This document shows, piece after piece, positions 40,165 through 48,436 of a stretch of DNA of 64,000 nucleotides (position 1 is its first letter; each line of letters starts with the position of its first letter). The DNA is from Streptomyces sp. S.PB5 (GTDB lineage Bacteria; Actinomycetota; Actinomycetes; Streptomycetales; Streptomycetaceae). The notes under the pieces are model-generated. The model saw only the letters and a program-made list of their open reading frames with translations, was not told the origin of the DNA and made no database searches. Made by a program: the position numbers and the translations under genes. Where the stretch lies: positions 124,001 through 188,000 of the forward strand of contig NZ_JAQMWP010000019.1 of the NCBI RefSeq assembly GCF_030403745.1, in the 5' to 3' direction.

Positions 40165-40973
40165 GGGCGGATCTCCTGGGTGCAGCACTTGATGCCGCCG
40201 CCGGCCTTGTGGAACTCGGAGAGGTCGACGGGGACGGGGACATAGCCGTGGTCGTCGAGGCGTGCGGCCAGCGCCTCGGCCTGCGGCGCGATGAAGACAT
40301 GGCGGCCGTCGGACACGGAGTTCAGACCGAACGCCATCGCGTCCTCGCGGGTGGCGAGCACCGCGTCCGGGAAGAGCCGCGCGAGCACCGTACGGCTGCC
40401 GGCCGAGAAGGCCTCCGGGAAGTACGCGATGTTGGCGTCGTCGAGCACGAACAGGGCCGTGTCCAGGTGGTAGAAGTGCGGGTCCACCAGCGTCAGGCTG
40501 ATCACCGGGTGCCCGAAGAACTCCTGCACCTCGCGGTGCGCGTCCCGGGTCGTGCGGAACCCGGTGCCGGCCAGCAGGTACCGGCCGGTCCAGACGAGGT
40601 CGCCCTCGCCCTCGCAGACCGACAGCGGGCGGTGGACGTCGTAGCCGGCCTTCTTGAACCACAGGTCGTAGTGGGTGGACTCGGGGCGCCGCTCGGGCGC
40701 GTGGAACAGCGAGCCGAAGACGCGGCCGTCGACGACGACCGCCGAGTTCGCGGCGAAGACCATGTCCGGGAGGCCGGGGACCGGCTCCACCGCGTCGACG
40801 TCGTGGCCGTGGGCCCGGTAGGCGCCGATCAGCGCCTGCCACTGCTCCTGGGCCAGGTCCACGTCGACATGGGTGTCGGGATGCATCCAGGGATTGATCG
40901 CGTACTGCACGGCGAAGTGTCTGGGTTCGCAGACGAGGAAACGCCGTCGGCGCTGCACACGGGACTCGGACAC
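40161..40973 (-). CDS. Amidino-hydrolase of the DDAH/arginine dihydrolase family
   Basis: 270 residues from the GTG at 40973 (AGGA site upstream); the longer frame is unlikely. Guanidino-group-modifying (pentein) fold: PDMVFAANSAVVV, DPHFYHLDTALFVL with the catalytic His, and the C-terminal nucleophile Cys in GGGIKCCTQEI. Family members include dimethylarginine dimethylaminohydrolase and arginine dihydrolase; both produce citrulline or ornithine. Because the next, translationally coupled gene uses ornithine, an arginine-to-ornithine role is attractive but unproven. The usual annotation is dimethylargininase. Confidence 0.85.
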   Translation of the reverse strand: MSESRVQRRRRFLVCEPRHFAVQYAINPWMHPDTHVDVDLAQEQWQALIGAYRAHGHDVDAVEPVPGLPDMVFAANSAVVVDGRVFGSLFHAPERRPESTHYDLWFKKAGYDVHRPLSVCEGEGDLVWTGRYLLAGTGFRTTRDAHREVQEFFGHPVISLTLVDPHFYHLDTALFVLDDANIAYFPEAFSAGSRTVLARLFPDAVLATREDAMAFGLNSVSDGRHVFIAPQAEALAARLDDHGYVPVPVDLSEFHKAGGGIKCCTQEIRP

Positions 40974-41120
40974 AGAGGGGTTCCTCCGCTTCCTGCGGTG
41001 TCTACTGAGGGTTGACACCAAGGTAGGAAGTGACGGCACGCTTGACAAGCAACAAGAATTGCGTGTCCGCGCAGGAATGCTGCGTCTTTTGCCGGTGAAA
41101 CGCAGTTCTGATGCGCATAT
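40974..41120. promoter_or_regulatory. Promoter region of the arginine catabolic operon
   Basis: 147 bp between the amidino-hydrolase start and the end of the Lrp gene (same strand). It is AT-richer than its surroundings and holds GCTTG-A-CAAGC (41040-41050) and CTGCGT-14 nt-ACGCAG (41080-41105), two dyads suitable for an Lrp-type regulator. The promoter hexamers could not be fixed. Confidence 0.45.
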
Positions 41121-41612
41121 TCAGGACTCGCTCGGCGCGGCCTGACTCGCCCCCGCCTCCGGACTCTCCGGGATCAGATGGGACAGCACCATCACACTGA
41201 TCGTCTTCCGGATGAACGGCTCGATGCGGATCCGCTCCAGCACCTCCTCGAAGTGCTGCACATCCCGCGCCCGCACATGCAGCAGCGCGTCCGCACCGCC
41301 CGTCACCGTCATCGCCGCGGTGATCTCCGGATGGTTGCGCACCACCTCCGCGAGCCGCCGCGGCGGTGCCGCGCCCTCGCAGTACACCTCGACGTACGCC
41401 TCCGTGCGCCAGCCCAGCGCCGACGGCTTCACCGTGGCCGTGAACCCGGTGATCACACCGGTCTCCCGCAACCGGTCCACGCGCCGCTTGACCGCCGTCG
41501 AGGAGAGCCCCACGGCCGTGCCGATCTCGGCGAAACTCGTCCTGGCGTTGGCCATCAGCGCGGTGATGATCTTCCGGTCGAGCTCGTCGAACGAGGGGGT
41601 CGTGCTGTTCAT
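41121..41612 (-). CDS. Lrp/AsnC-family transcriptional regulator
   Basis: 163 residues. Helix-turn-helix at about residues 8-55 (DELDRKIITALMANARTSFAEIGTAVGLSSTAVKRRVDRL). The RAM ligand-binding domain follows (YVEVYCEGAAPPRRLAEVVRNHPEITAAMTVTGGADALLHVRARD). Lrp proteins beside rocD operons respond to arginine, ornithine or branched amino acids. It lies upstream on the same strand as the amidino-hydrolase-rocD pair, with a dyad-rich gap between, so it probably controls that operon. Confidence 0.93.
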   Translation of the reverse strand: MNSTTPSFDELDRKIITALMANARTSFAEIGTAVGLSSTAVKRRVDRLRETGVITGFTATVKPSALGWRTEAYVEVYCEGAAPPRRLAEVVRNHPEITAAMTVTGGADALLHVRARDVQHFEEVLERIRIEPFIRKTISVMVLSHLIPESPEAGASQAAPSES

Positions 41613-41676
41613 GGCGGCACTGTATCCAGCGGGTACGCCGATTCCCCGGCACGTGTGCAGACGTGCGAATTCCTCC

Positions 41677-41690
41677 TACACTCCGGGTTC
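41677..41690 (+). promoter_or_regulatory. Probable leaderless promoter of the LytTR regulator
   Basis: TACACT (41677-41682) ends 8 nt before the ATG at 41691 and there is no ribosome-binding site, so a leaderless transcript for the operon is likely. The 78-bp gap is shared with the divergent Lrp gene. Confidence 0.45.
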
Positions 41691-42440
41691 ATGCTGCGCG
41701 CCCTGGCTGTCGACGACGAACGCCCCTCGCTGGAGGAACTGCTCTACCTCCTGAACGCCGACCCCCGGGTCGGCACCGCGGAGGGCGCCGGCGACGCGAC
41801 CGAGGCGCTGCGCCGTATCAACAAGGCCCTGGAATCCGGGCCGGGCGGCCCCGATGCCATCGATGTCGTCTTCCTCGACATCAACATGCCGGGGCTCGAC
41901 GGCCTGGACCTGGCCCGGCTGCTCACCGGGTTCGCCCAGCCGCCGCTGGTGGTCTTCGTCACCGCGCACGAGGACTTCGCCGTGCAGGCCTTCGACCTCA
42001 AGGCCGTCGACTACGTCCTCAAGCCGGTCCGCAAGGAGCGCCTCGCCGAGGCCGTGCGCCGGGCCGCCGAGCTCCGCGACACCGCGCCGCGCATCCCCGT
42101 CAGCGAGCCCGACCCCGACCACATACCCGTCGAACTGGGGGGTGTGACCCGTTTCGTCAACGTCGAGGACATCACCCACGTCGAGGCCCAGGGCGACTAC
42201 GCCCGGCTGCACACCACCAAGGGCAGCCATCTCGTCCGCATCCCCCTGTCCACCCTGGAAGAGCGCTGGCGCTCCCGCGGCTTCGTCCGCATCCACCGCC
42301 GCCACCTCGTCGCCCTGCGCCACATCGGCGAACTGCGCCTCGACGCCGGCACCGTCAGCGTCCTCGTCGGCGCCGAGGAACTCCAGGTCAGCCGCCGCCA
42401 CGCCCGTGAACTGCGGGACCTGCTGATGAGGAGGTCGTGA
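41691..42440 (+). CDS. LytTR-family response regulator
   Basis: 249 residues. Receiver domain at residues 1-125: acidic pair DDE near 8-10, phosphoacceptor in VVFLDINMPGLDG near residue 63, FVTAHED and the conserved Lys in YVLKPV. The LytTR DNA-binding domain occupies about 145-245 (HIPVELGGVTRFVNVEDITHVEAQGDYARLHTTKG ... FVRIHRRHLVAL). It belongs to the BtsR/YpdB-like class that pairs with LytS-type kinases. The cognate kinase is encoded four genes downstream in the same operon. It overlaps the next gene by 4 nt (GTGA). Confidence 0.94.
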   Translation: MLRALAVDDERPSLEELLYLLNADPRVGTAEGAGDATEALRRINKALESGPGGPDAIDVVFLDINMPGLDGLDLARLLTGFAQPPLVVFVTAHEDFAVQAFDLKAVDYVLKPVRKERLAEAVRRAAELRDTAPRIPVSEPDPDHIPVELGGVTRFVNVEDITHVEAQGDYARLHTTKGSHLVRIPLSTLEERWRSRGFVRIHRRHLVALRHIGELRLDAGTVSVLVGAEELQVSRRHARELRDLLMRRS

Positions 42441-42808
42441 CGGTGCCCCAGAACCAGAGCCCCGCCGAACGCCGGGTCGTCGTCACCGGCCCGCCCCGCC
42501 AGACCCGCCGCGCCCCCGGCTACTACCGCCCCCGCACCGAGATCGACGAACAGACCACCCTCGGCCACACCTACGTCCGCTCCCTCATGCGCACCCAGCT
42601 CCGCGCCGGACTCACCGTGTTCGCCGTCCTCGGCCTCCTGATCGGCCCGCTCCCCCTGCTCTTCGCCGCGATGCCGGACGCCCGCCGGGTGGAATGGGCG
42701 GTCCTCGGCTTCGGCCTGTACGTCCCACTGGTCCTGCTCGCCCGCTGGTACGTGCGGCGGGCCGAGCGGAACGAGCGGGACTTCGTACGCCTTGTCGAGG
42801 ACCGATGA
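42437..42808 (+). CDS. DUF485-like small membrane protein
   Basis: 123 residues from a GTG overlapping the regulator stop. A basic, Pro-rich N-terminal 45 residues is followed by two hydrophobic segments (LTVFAVLGLLIGPLPLLFAAM and VEWAVLGFGLYVPLVLLARWYV) and a charged tail. In organisation it matches DUF485/YjcH proteins, which precede acetate/pyruvate sodium symporters (ActP) and are thought to assist them. Here too the symporter gene follows, 49 bp away. Confidence 0.8.
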   Translation: MTVPQNQSPAERRVVVTGPPRQTRRAPGYYRPRTEIDEQTTLGHTYVRSLMRTQLRAGLTVFAVLGLLIGPLPLLFAAMPDARRVEWAVLGFGLYVPLVLLARWYVRRAERNERDFVRLVEDR

Positions 42809-42857
42809 GGCGCGCGGAACGGGTACGCCCCGACGGCCCGGCGAGGCGCGGCGACCG

Positions 42858-44570
42858 ATGAACTCCGGCTACGCCGTCCCCGCCGTCGCCCTCGTCGTCG
42901 TCGCGACCGTCTTCGTCGGCGCCTTCGGCCTGCGCATCTCCCGCACCACCTCCGACTTCTACGTCGCCTCCCGCACCGTCGGCCCCCGTCTCAACGCGGC
43001 CGCCATCAGCGGCGAGTACCTCTCCGCCGCCTCCTTCCTCGGCATCGCGGGCCTGGTCCTGGTCCAGGGCCCGGACATGCTCTGGTACCCGGTCGGCTAC
43101 ACGGCCGGCTACCTGGTCCTGCTCCTCTTCGTCGCCGCCCCGCTGCGCCGCTCCGGCGCCTACACCCTCCCCGACTTCGCCGAGGCCCGGCTCGCCTCCC
43201 AGGCCGTACGACGCCTCGCGGGGGCCTTCGTCGTCGGCGTCGGCTGGCTGTATCTGCTGCCCCAACTCCAGGGCGCCGGGCTGACGTTGCAGGTGCTGAC
43301 CGGGGCGCCGGACTGGCTCGGCGGAGTGATCGTGGCGGTCGTCGTGGTCGCCACGGTCGCCGCCGGAGGCATGCGCAGCATCACCTTCGTGCAGGCCTTC
43401 CAGTACTGGCTGAAGCTCACCGCTCTCCTCGTCCCCGCTCTCTTCCTGGTCCTCGCCTGGCAGAGCGACGGCGCCCCCACCCACGCCTTCGAGGAACCGG
43501 CGGCCTTCCGCGAACGGAGCTCCGTGCGCATCGACGACAGCCTCGACCTGAAGCTCGACCGGCCGCTGACCGTCACGGTCGACGGCGAGGTCGACGGCCG
43601 CGGGTACGAGGGCACGGAACTCACCCTCCCGGAAGGCACCCACCACATCGACTCCGGAACCCGGCTGACCTTCCCCGCGGGCGCCCAGGTCCCCGAGGCC
43701 GACCGCGGCGGTGACGCCGGCCTCTCGCCCTCCCAGGCCGAGACCCGTGGCGAACGCCCGCTGTACGCCACGTACGGGCTGATCCTCGCGACCTTCCTCG
43801 GCACCATGGGCCTGCCGCACGTGGTGGTCCGCTTCTACACCAGCCCGCACGGCGTCGCCGCCCGCCGCACCACCGTCGCGGTCCTCGGCCTGATCGGCGC
43901 CTTCTACCTCCTGCCCCCGGTCTACGGCGCCCTCGGCCGCCTGTACGCCCCCGAACTCACCCTCACCTCCGACGCGGACGCCGCGGTCCTGCTCCTGCCC
44001 GACCGGATGATCGGCGGCCTCGGCGGCGACCTGCTCGGCGCGCTGGTCGCCGGGGGAGCGTTCGCCGCGTTCCTCTCGACCGCCTCGGGGCTGACGATGG
44101 CCGTGGCGGGCGTCCTCACCCAGGACGTCCTCCCGTCGCGCGGGGTACGGCACTTCCGGCTCGGCACGGTGCTCGCCATGGCCGTACCGCTGGTGGCGAG
44201 CGTCCTGGTCGGGGGGCTGCCGGTCGCCGACGCGGTCGGCCTCGCCTTCGCGGTGTCCGCCTCCTCCTTCTGCCCGCTGCTCGTCCTCGGCATCTGGTGG
44301 CGCCGCCTGACCCCGCCGGGCGCGGCCGCCGGGATGCTGGTGGGCGGCGGCTCCGCCCTGGTCGCCGTGGCCGCGACGATGGCCGGCTTCCCGGGCTCCG
44401 GGGCCCTGCACGCCCTGCTCGCCTGGCCGGCTCTCTGGTCGGTGCCCCTGGCCTTCCTCACCATGGTCCTGGTCTCCCTGGCCACGCCGGGCCGGGTACC
44501 GGCCGGAACGGCGGCGATCCTGGCCCGGTTCCATCTGCCGGAGGAACTACGGGCGGAGGTGAAGGCATGA
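42858..44570 (+). CDS. Sodium:solute symporter (acetate/monocarboxylate type)
   Basis: 570 residues, sodium:solute symporter (SSS) family, about 13 membrane segments. The N-terminus SRTTSDFYVASRTVGPRLNAAAISGEYLSAASFLGIAG is typical of ActP/MctC-like carriers; VAGGAFAAFLSTASGLTMAVAG is the conserved sodium-site helix. An extracytoplasmic insertion of about 100 residues (residues about 210-310, FEEPAAFRERSSVRIDDSLDLKL...) is longer than in ActP. Probable substrate: acetate, pyruvate or another short carboxylate. The stop overlaps the next ORF (ATGA). It lies within a LytS/LytTR operon. Confidence 0.92.
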   Translation: MNSGYAVPAVALVVVATVFVGAFGLRISRTTSDFYVASRTVGPRLNAAAISGEYLSAASFLGIAGLVLVQGPDMLWYPVGYTAGYLVLLLFVAAPLRRSGAYTLPDFAEARLASQAVRRLAGAFVVGVGWLYLLPQLQGAGLTLQVLTGAPDWLGGVIVAVVVVATVAAGGMRSITFVQAFQYWLKLTALLVPALFLVLAWQSDGAPTHAFEEPAAFRERSSVRIDDSLDLKLDRPLTVTVDGEVDGRGYEGTELTLPEGTHHIDSGTRLTFPAGAQVPEADRGGDAGLSPSQAETRGERPLYATYGLILATFLGTMGLPHVVVRFYTSPHGVAARRTTVAVLGLIGAFYLLPPVYGALGRLYAPELTLTSDADAAVLLLPDRMIGGLGGDLLGALVAGGAFAAFLSTASGLTMAVAGVLTQDVLPSRGVRHFRLGTVLAMAVPLVASVLVGGLPVADAVGLAFAVSASSFCPLLVLGIWWRRLTPPGAAAGMLVGGGSALVAVAATMAGFPGSGALHALLAWPALWSVPLAFLTMVLVSLATPGRVPAGTAAILARFHLPEELRAEVKA

Positions 44571-45073
44571 GGGAACGCCACAGGGACGGGAGGGGACACC
44601 CCCACGGCCCGGCCGGCCGGCCGACGGACCACGCCGGGCACGGCACAGCCCCCGACCCCCGGCCCGCGGATCGCCCCGGGCGCGCGGCAGCCCCCGGCGC
44701 GGGCCCCAAGGGCCGACTCGGGCGTGCCGACGTTCTCGGCGGCCGGTTCGCGGGCCGGGGTGGGTGTGTCGACGGTTTGGGCGGTTGGTTCGTGGGCCGG
44801 GGTGGGCGTGCCGAGGGTGTGGGCGGTTGGTTCGCGGGCCGGGGTGGAGGTGCTGACGATCCGGGTCGTCGGTTCACAGGCCGAGGTGGCCGCGCCGACA
44901 GCCGGGGCGGCCGGTTCGCGGACCTGCGTCGGCGGCACGGGCTCGCCGGCGGCGCAGGGCTAGGCTGCGGGCTCGGGAGCTGTCGAGGACGCCGAGCGGA
45001 GCCGGACGGCTGCCACCCGGGCGGTCGCGCATGGACCGGCGGTCTCAACTCCCGTAAGGAGGCGGCCTCATGA
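44567..45073 (+). CDS. Repeat-containing Gly/Arg-rich ORF between symporter and kinase
   Basis: 168 residues. It begins with an ATG overlapping the symporter stop (ATGA) and ends with a TGA overlapping the kinase ATG (again ATGA), so it is translationally coupled at both ends. The middle is made of 14-residue units of the type GGRFAGRGGxxDxL encoded by 42-bp tandem repeats. Composition is dominated by Gly and Arg, with no membrane segment or known domain. The repeats leave other frames open too, so the coding status is not certain. It may be a coupling peptide or an RNA/DNA-binding linker. Confidence 0.45.
   Translation: MRERHRDGRGHPHGPAGRPTDHAGHGTAPDPRPADRPGRAAAPGAGPKGRLGRADVLGGRFAGRGGCVDGLGGWFVGRGGRAEGVGGWFAGRGGGADDPGRRFTGRGGRADSRGGRFADLRRRHGLAGGAGLGCGLGSCRGRRAEPDGCHPGGRAWTGGLNSRKEAAS
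44724..44930 (+). repeat. 42-bp tandem repeats
   Basis: The word GGTTCG/GGTTCA recurs at 44745, 44787, 44829, 44871 and 44913, exactly 42 bp apart, within diverged units containing GGGCCGGGGTGG. There are four full units plus a partial one. The period is a multiple of three, keeping any frame open. Confidence 0.9.
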
Positions 45074-46284
45074 GCGGTTTCCTCGCCGGGCTCTGCGTCG
45101 CGATCCTCCCGCTGCTCGCCGCAGGCTTCTGGCTCGGCCGCCGCACCGCGCGCCCCGAGAGCCTGCGCGGCCTCGGCACTCCCGTCGAGCACGCCACGTT
45201 CGAGACCCTGCACACCGCTTCCCTGGCCGCGCCCCCGCTCAGGGCCGGGCTCACCGAGGAGACGGCCCGGAAGTCGGCCCGCAGACTGCGCACGCTCCTC
45301 GGCACGGACGCGCTCTGTCTGACGGACCAGAAGCAGGTGCTGGTCTGGGACGGCATCGGCGGCCACCATCGCGCCGAGATCATGCGACGGCTCGCGGATC
45401 CGCTGGAGACCGGCCGCGGCGAGGCGTTCCCGCTGACCTGCGACCACCTCGACTGCACGGTCCGCTGGGCCGTCGTGGCCCCGCTGACGGTCGACGACCG
45501 GGTCCACGGCGCCCTCGTCGCCTTCGGGCCCCATGAGTCCGCCGTCCTCGTCCGGGCCGCCGGAGAGGTCGCCCGCTGGATCTCCGTACAGCTCGAACTC
45601 GCCGACCTCGACCAGTCCCGCACCCGCCTCATAGAGGCCGAGATCAAGGCCCTGCGCGCCCAGATCTCCCCGCACTTCATCTTCAACTCGCTCGCGGTGA
45701 TCGCCAGCTTCGTCCGCACCGACCCCGAGCGCGCCCGCGAACTGCTCCTGGAGTTCGCCGACTTCACCCGCTACTCGTTCCGCAGACACGGCGACTTCAC
45801 CACCCTCGCCGACGAACTCCACGCCATCGACCACTACCTGGCGCTGGTCCGGGCCCGCTTCGGCGACCGTCTCTCCGTCACCCTGCAGATCGCCCCCGAG
45901 GTCCTGCCGGTCACCCTGCCCTTCCTCTGTCTGCAACCGCTCGTGGAGAACGCCGTCAAGCACGGCCTGGAGGGCAAGTCCGTGTCCCACGGCAAGTCCC
46001 ACATCAGCATCACCGCCCAGGACGCGGGCGCCGAGGCACTGGTCGTCATCGAGGACGACGGCGCGGGAATGGACCCCGCCGTGCTGCGCCGCATCCTCGC
46101 CGGCGAGGTCAGCCCCTCGGGCGGCATCGGACTGTCCAACGTGGACGACCGGCTCCGCCAGGTCTACGGCGACGACTACGGCCTCGTCATCGAGACCGCC
46201 GTGGGAGCGGGTATGAAGATCACCGCCCGGCTGCCCAAGTACCAGCCGGGCGTGCACCCCGCCGGACGCCTCACCGGCGAATGA
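45070..46284 (+). CDS. LytS-type sensor histidine kinase
   Basis: 404 residues. One N-terminal membrane segment (LAGLCVAILPLLAAGFWLG), a GAF-like sensory region at about residues 60-185, then the HisKA-7TM/LytS-type His_kinase domain with LRAQISPHFIFNSLAVIASFVRTDPERARELL (phosphoacceptor His near residue 202), and a GHKL ATPase (VENAVKHGLEG, EDDGAGMDP, GIGLSNVDDRL). RBS AAGGAGG precedes the ATG. It should phosphorylate the LytTR regulator encoded at the start of this operon. The sensed molecule is possibly the symporter substrate, inferred from context. Confidence 0.93.
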   Translation: MSGFLAGLCVAILPLLAAGFWLGRRTARPESLRGLGTPVEHATFETLHTASLAAPPLRAGLTEETARKSARRLRTLLGTDALCLTDQKQVLVWDGIGGHHRAEIMRRLADPLETGRGEAFPLTCDHLDCTVRWAVVAPLTVDDRVHGALVAFGPHESAVLVRAAGEVARWISVQLELADLDQSRTRLIEAEIKALRAQISPHFIFNSLAVIASFVRTDPERARELLLEFADFTRYSFRRHGDFTTLADELHAIDHYLALVRARFGDRLSVTLQIAPEVLPVTLPFLCLQPLVENAVKHGLEGKSVSHGKSHISITAQDAGAEALVVIEDDGAGMDPAVLRRILAGEVSPSGGIGLSNVDDRLRQVYGDDYGLVIETAVGAGMKITARLPKYQPGVHPAGRLTGE

Positions 46285-46319
46285 GCCCCAGGTATCGCAG
46301 AGGCGCCCAGGCGGGTGTC

Positions 46320-46496
46320 TCAGGTACTGCGGGTGACGACCATCCCCAGGGTGATCAGACCCAGCACGACCCAGCCGAACCACAGCCAGCCGTTGCTGCC
46401 GAGCGCCACCGTGTAGGCGGTCACCACGACCAGACCGCCGACGGTGAGCACCCCCATCGTCCTGGTCGAGCCATCTGTGGAACCGGAACCGGGCAT
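46320..46496 (-). CDS. Small two-segment membrane protein
   Basis: 58 residues with a strong GAGGAGG ribosome-binding site before the ATG at 46496. After a polar SGSTDGSTRT start it has two hydrophobic segments (MGVLTVGGLVVVTAYTVAL and GWLWFGWVVLGLITLGMVV). It lies 13 nt after the Ser/Thr kinase gene stop, so it is co-transcribed and may associate with the kinase in the membrane. Function is unknown. It is convergent with the LytS gene. Confidence 0.8.
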   Translation of the reverse strand: MPGSGSTDGSTRTMGVLTVGGLVVVTAYTVALGSNGWLWFGWVVLGLITLGMVVTRST

Positions 46497-46509
46497 CGCA
46501 ACACCCTCC

Positions 46510-48408
46510 TCAGGATTCGTCCCCCTCCATGGTGCCCCCGTTCTGCTTCCGGACGGTGCAGACGACGAAATGAGTGCCCGACTTCCAGGGACCCTCGCTC
46601 GTCCATGAGCCCGCCTTGTAGACCGACGGGTCGAAGCCGTAGTCACGCGGCGGCACATCCCTCCCGCACACCACATCCGACTCGGTACGCGCATCGGACA
46701 GCGTGACATCGGCACCCAGCCGGGTGAACCCGAGCACCACCTCGTCGTGCGGCTGCTCGCAGGCGACCAGCCGGGCGTCCCGGTTGGAGCGGACGTCCAG
46801 ACAGTCCCGCTTCTGCATGGTCGCGGTGTCCGCGAAGGCGGACCCGAGCTTGCGATGCCCGCCGATCGGCCCGTACACCGGCCCGTGCGCACCCAGCACC
46901 AGGCACGCACTGCGCTTCCCGGCGCTCTCGAAACCCTCCTCCGTCGGTACGACGGCGTAGCTCCGCACATCCGCCAGCTTCCCGCGGATCTCCTCGGTCC
47001 GCTCCTCGCACTGCGCGGGCCCCCGCTCCCGCGCCTCGGCGGCGGACGCGGCCGGCACGAAGGCCATCACCTGCCCGTCCGGCGGCTTCCCACCGCAGGT
47101 GGGGTCCAGGGACATCCGCGCCGTGCCCTTGAAGAGCTCCTCGCCGCTCCAGTCCACGGTCACGCAGTCGCCGTCCTTGAGCGGCGCGGACAGCCCCAGG
47201 TCCTTGCCGTACGGCAGCTTGGACCCGGTCCCGCTCCCGGTGCCCGTCCCGCCGCTGTCCCCGTCGCCGCCGGGCGGCTGCTGGGCGACGGCGTACCAGA
47301 CGCCGCCCCCGGCGAGAGCGAGCCCCAGCAGTCCGGCGAGGGCGGAGTGCAGCACCCGGGGCCGGGTACGGCGGCGGCTTCCGCCGGAGGAGCTGACCAG
47401 CGGGGGCCCGAAGCCGTCCGGGACGATCGGCGGTACGGGCAGCTGCGTGGGCGGCACAGGAGTCTGCGGGGCGAGCGTCGGCTGGGCCCACGGCGGCTGC
47501 GATCCGAGGTCGGTCTGGGTGCGCGCGTACGTCTCCGGCTGCGGGGTCACGATCCGCGACAGCGCCACCTCCGCCTCCGCGGCGGAGATCCGCGTACCCG
47601 GATCCTTGATCAGCATCGCCTCCAGCACCGGCCCCAGAGCCCCGGCCCGCACCGGCGGCCGCGGCTCCTCCATGACGATCGCGGTGATCTCCGCGAGGTG
47701 CGACTCGCGCTCGAACGGGCCGTGGCCCTCGACCCCGTGGTAGAGCGTGCAGCCCAGCGAGAACAGATCCGCCGCCGGCGTCGGCGGCCCGCCCGTGGCA
47801 CGCTCCGGCGCGAGATAGCCCGCGGTCCCCACGAGCACGGACGTCAGCGTGTACCGCGTCTCCCCGGCGTCCGGCTGCACCGAGATGCCGTAGTCGGTGA
47901 GCAGGATGCGCCCGTACGGCGCCCCCGTGCGGTCCGGCGCGAGCAGGATGTTCGCCGGTTTGACGTCCCGGTGCATCACGCCCCGCTGGTGCCCGGCGGT
48001 CAGCGCGTCCAGCACGGCCAGGCCGATGCGGGCGCACTCCGCGGGCGCCAGCGGGCCGCGCCGGGCCACCAGCTCGCGCAGGTCCACCGCGCCCGCGACG
48101 TACTCCATGACGATCCACGGCAGCCCGTCGTGCTCCAGCACGTCGTGCACGGTGACCACATGCGGATGGCCGCGCAGCCCCGCCGCGTGCCGGGCCTCCG
48201 CACGGGCCCGGGCGACCCGCGCCTCCCGCTCGTGCCCCGCCTCGGCCGGGTCCCGGAACACGATCTCCTTGAGCGCGACCTCGCAGGCGAGTCTCTGGTC
48301 GTGAGCGAGCCACACATGGCCCATGCCACCGCTGCCGAGCTGGTTCAGCAGCAGATAGCGGCCGGCGATGACCCGGCCCACTCCCGATGTCGATTGTCCT
48401 GAAGGCAT
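46510..48408 (-). CDS. Transmembrane Ser/Thr protein kinase with septum-formation-like ectodomain
   Basis: 632 residues from the ATG at 48408. The N-terminal kinase domain (about 12-290) has G-loop LGSGGMGHVW, catalytic HRDVKPANILL, Mg loop TDYGIS (DYG replaces the usual DFG), and APE as LAPERA. A Pro-rich linker is followed by one membrane segment (HSALAGLLGLALAGGGVWYAVA, near 390-412). The extracellular part (about 445-625) has several Cys and two repeats like the septum-formation domain (DCVTVDW ... and RDCLDVRSNRDARLVACEQPHDEVV ... HFVVCTV). No PASTA repeats are on this protein; one is on the upstream-encoded lipoprotein. Confidence 0.92.
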   Translation of the reverse strand: MPSGQSTSGVGRVIAGRYLLLNQLGSGGMGHVWLAHDQRLACEVALKEIVFRDPAEAGHEREARVARARAEARHAAGLRGHPHVVTVHDVLEHDGLPWIVMEYVAGAVDLRELVARRGPLAPAECARIGLAVLDALTAGHQRGVMHRDVKPANILLAPDRTGAPYGRILLTDYGISVQPDAGETRYTLTSVLVGTAGYLAPERATGGPPTPAADLFSLGCTLYHGVEGHGPFERESHLAEITAIVMEEPRPPVRAGALGPVLEAMLIKDPGTRISAAEAEVALSRIVTPQPETYARTQTDLGSQPPWAQPTLAPQTPVPPTQLPVPPIVPDGFGPPLVSSSGGSRRRTRPRVLHSALAGLLGLALAGGGVWYAVAQQPPGGDGDSGGTGTGSGTGSKLPYGKDLGLSAPLKDGDCVTVDWSGEELFKGTARMSLDPTCGGKPPDGQVMAFVPAASAAEARERGPAQCEERTEEIRGKLADVRSYAVVPTEEGFESAGKRSACLVLGAHGPVYGPIGGHRKLGSAFADTATMQKRDCLDVRSNRDARLVACEQPHDEVVLGFTRLGADVTLSDARTESDVVCGRDVPPRDYGFDPSVYKAGSWTSEGPWKSGTHFVVCTVRKQNGGTMEGDES

Positions 48409-48436
48409 CCGGTGACTCCCGGGGTCTGCGGGGACG

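Noticed and set aside
44745..44930. 42-bp repeats as a CRISPR array or iteron origin
   Set aside because: The units are contiguous with no spacers, diverged, and inside an operon; no replication genes are near.
43922..44938. Minus-strand frame with TPTPA-rich 14-residue repeats opposite the 42-bp repeats
   Set aside because: The repeat period of 42 keeps all frames open; only the plus frame has ATGA coupling on both sides, so the minus frame was not annotated.
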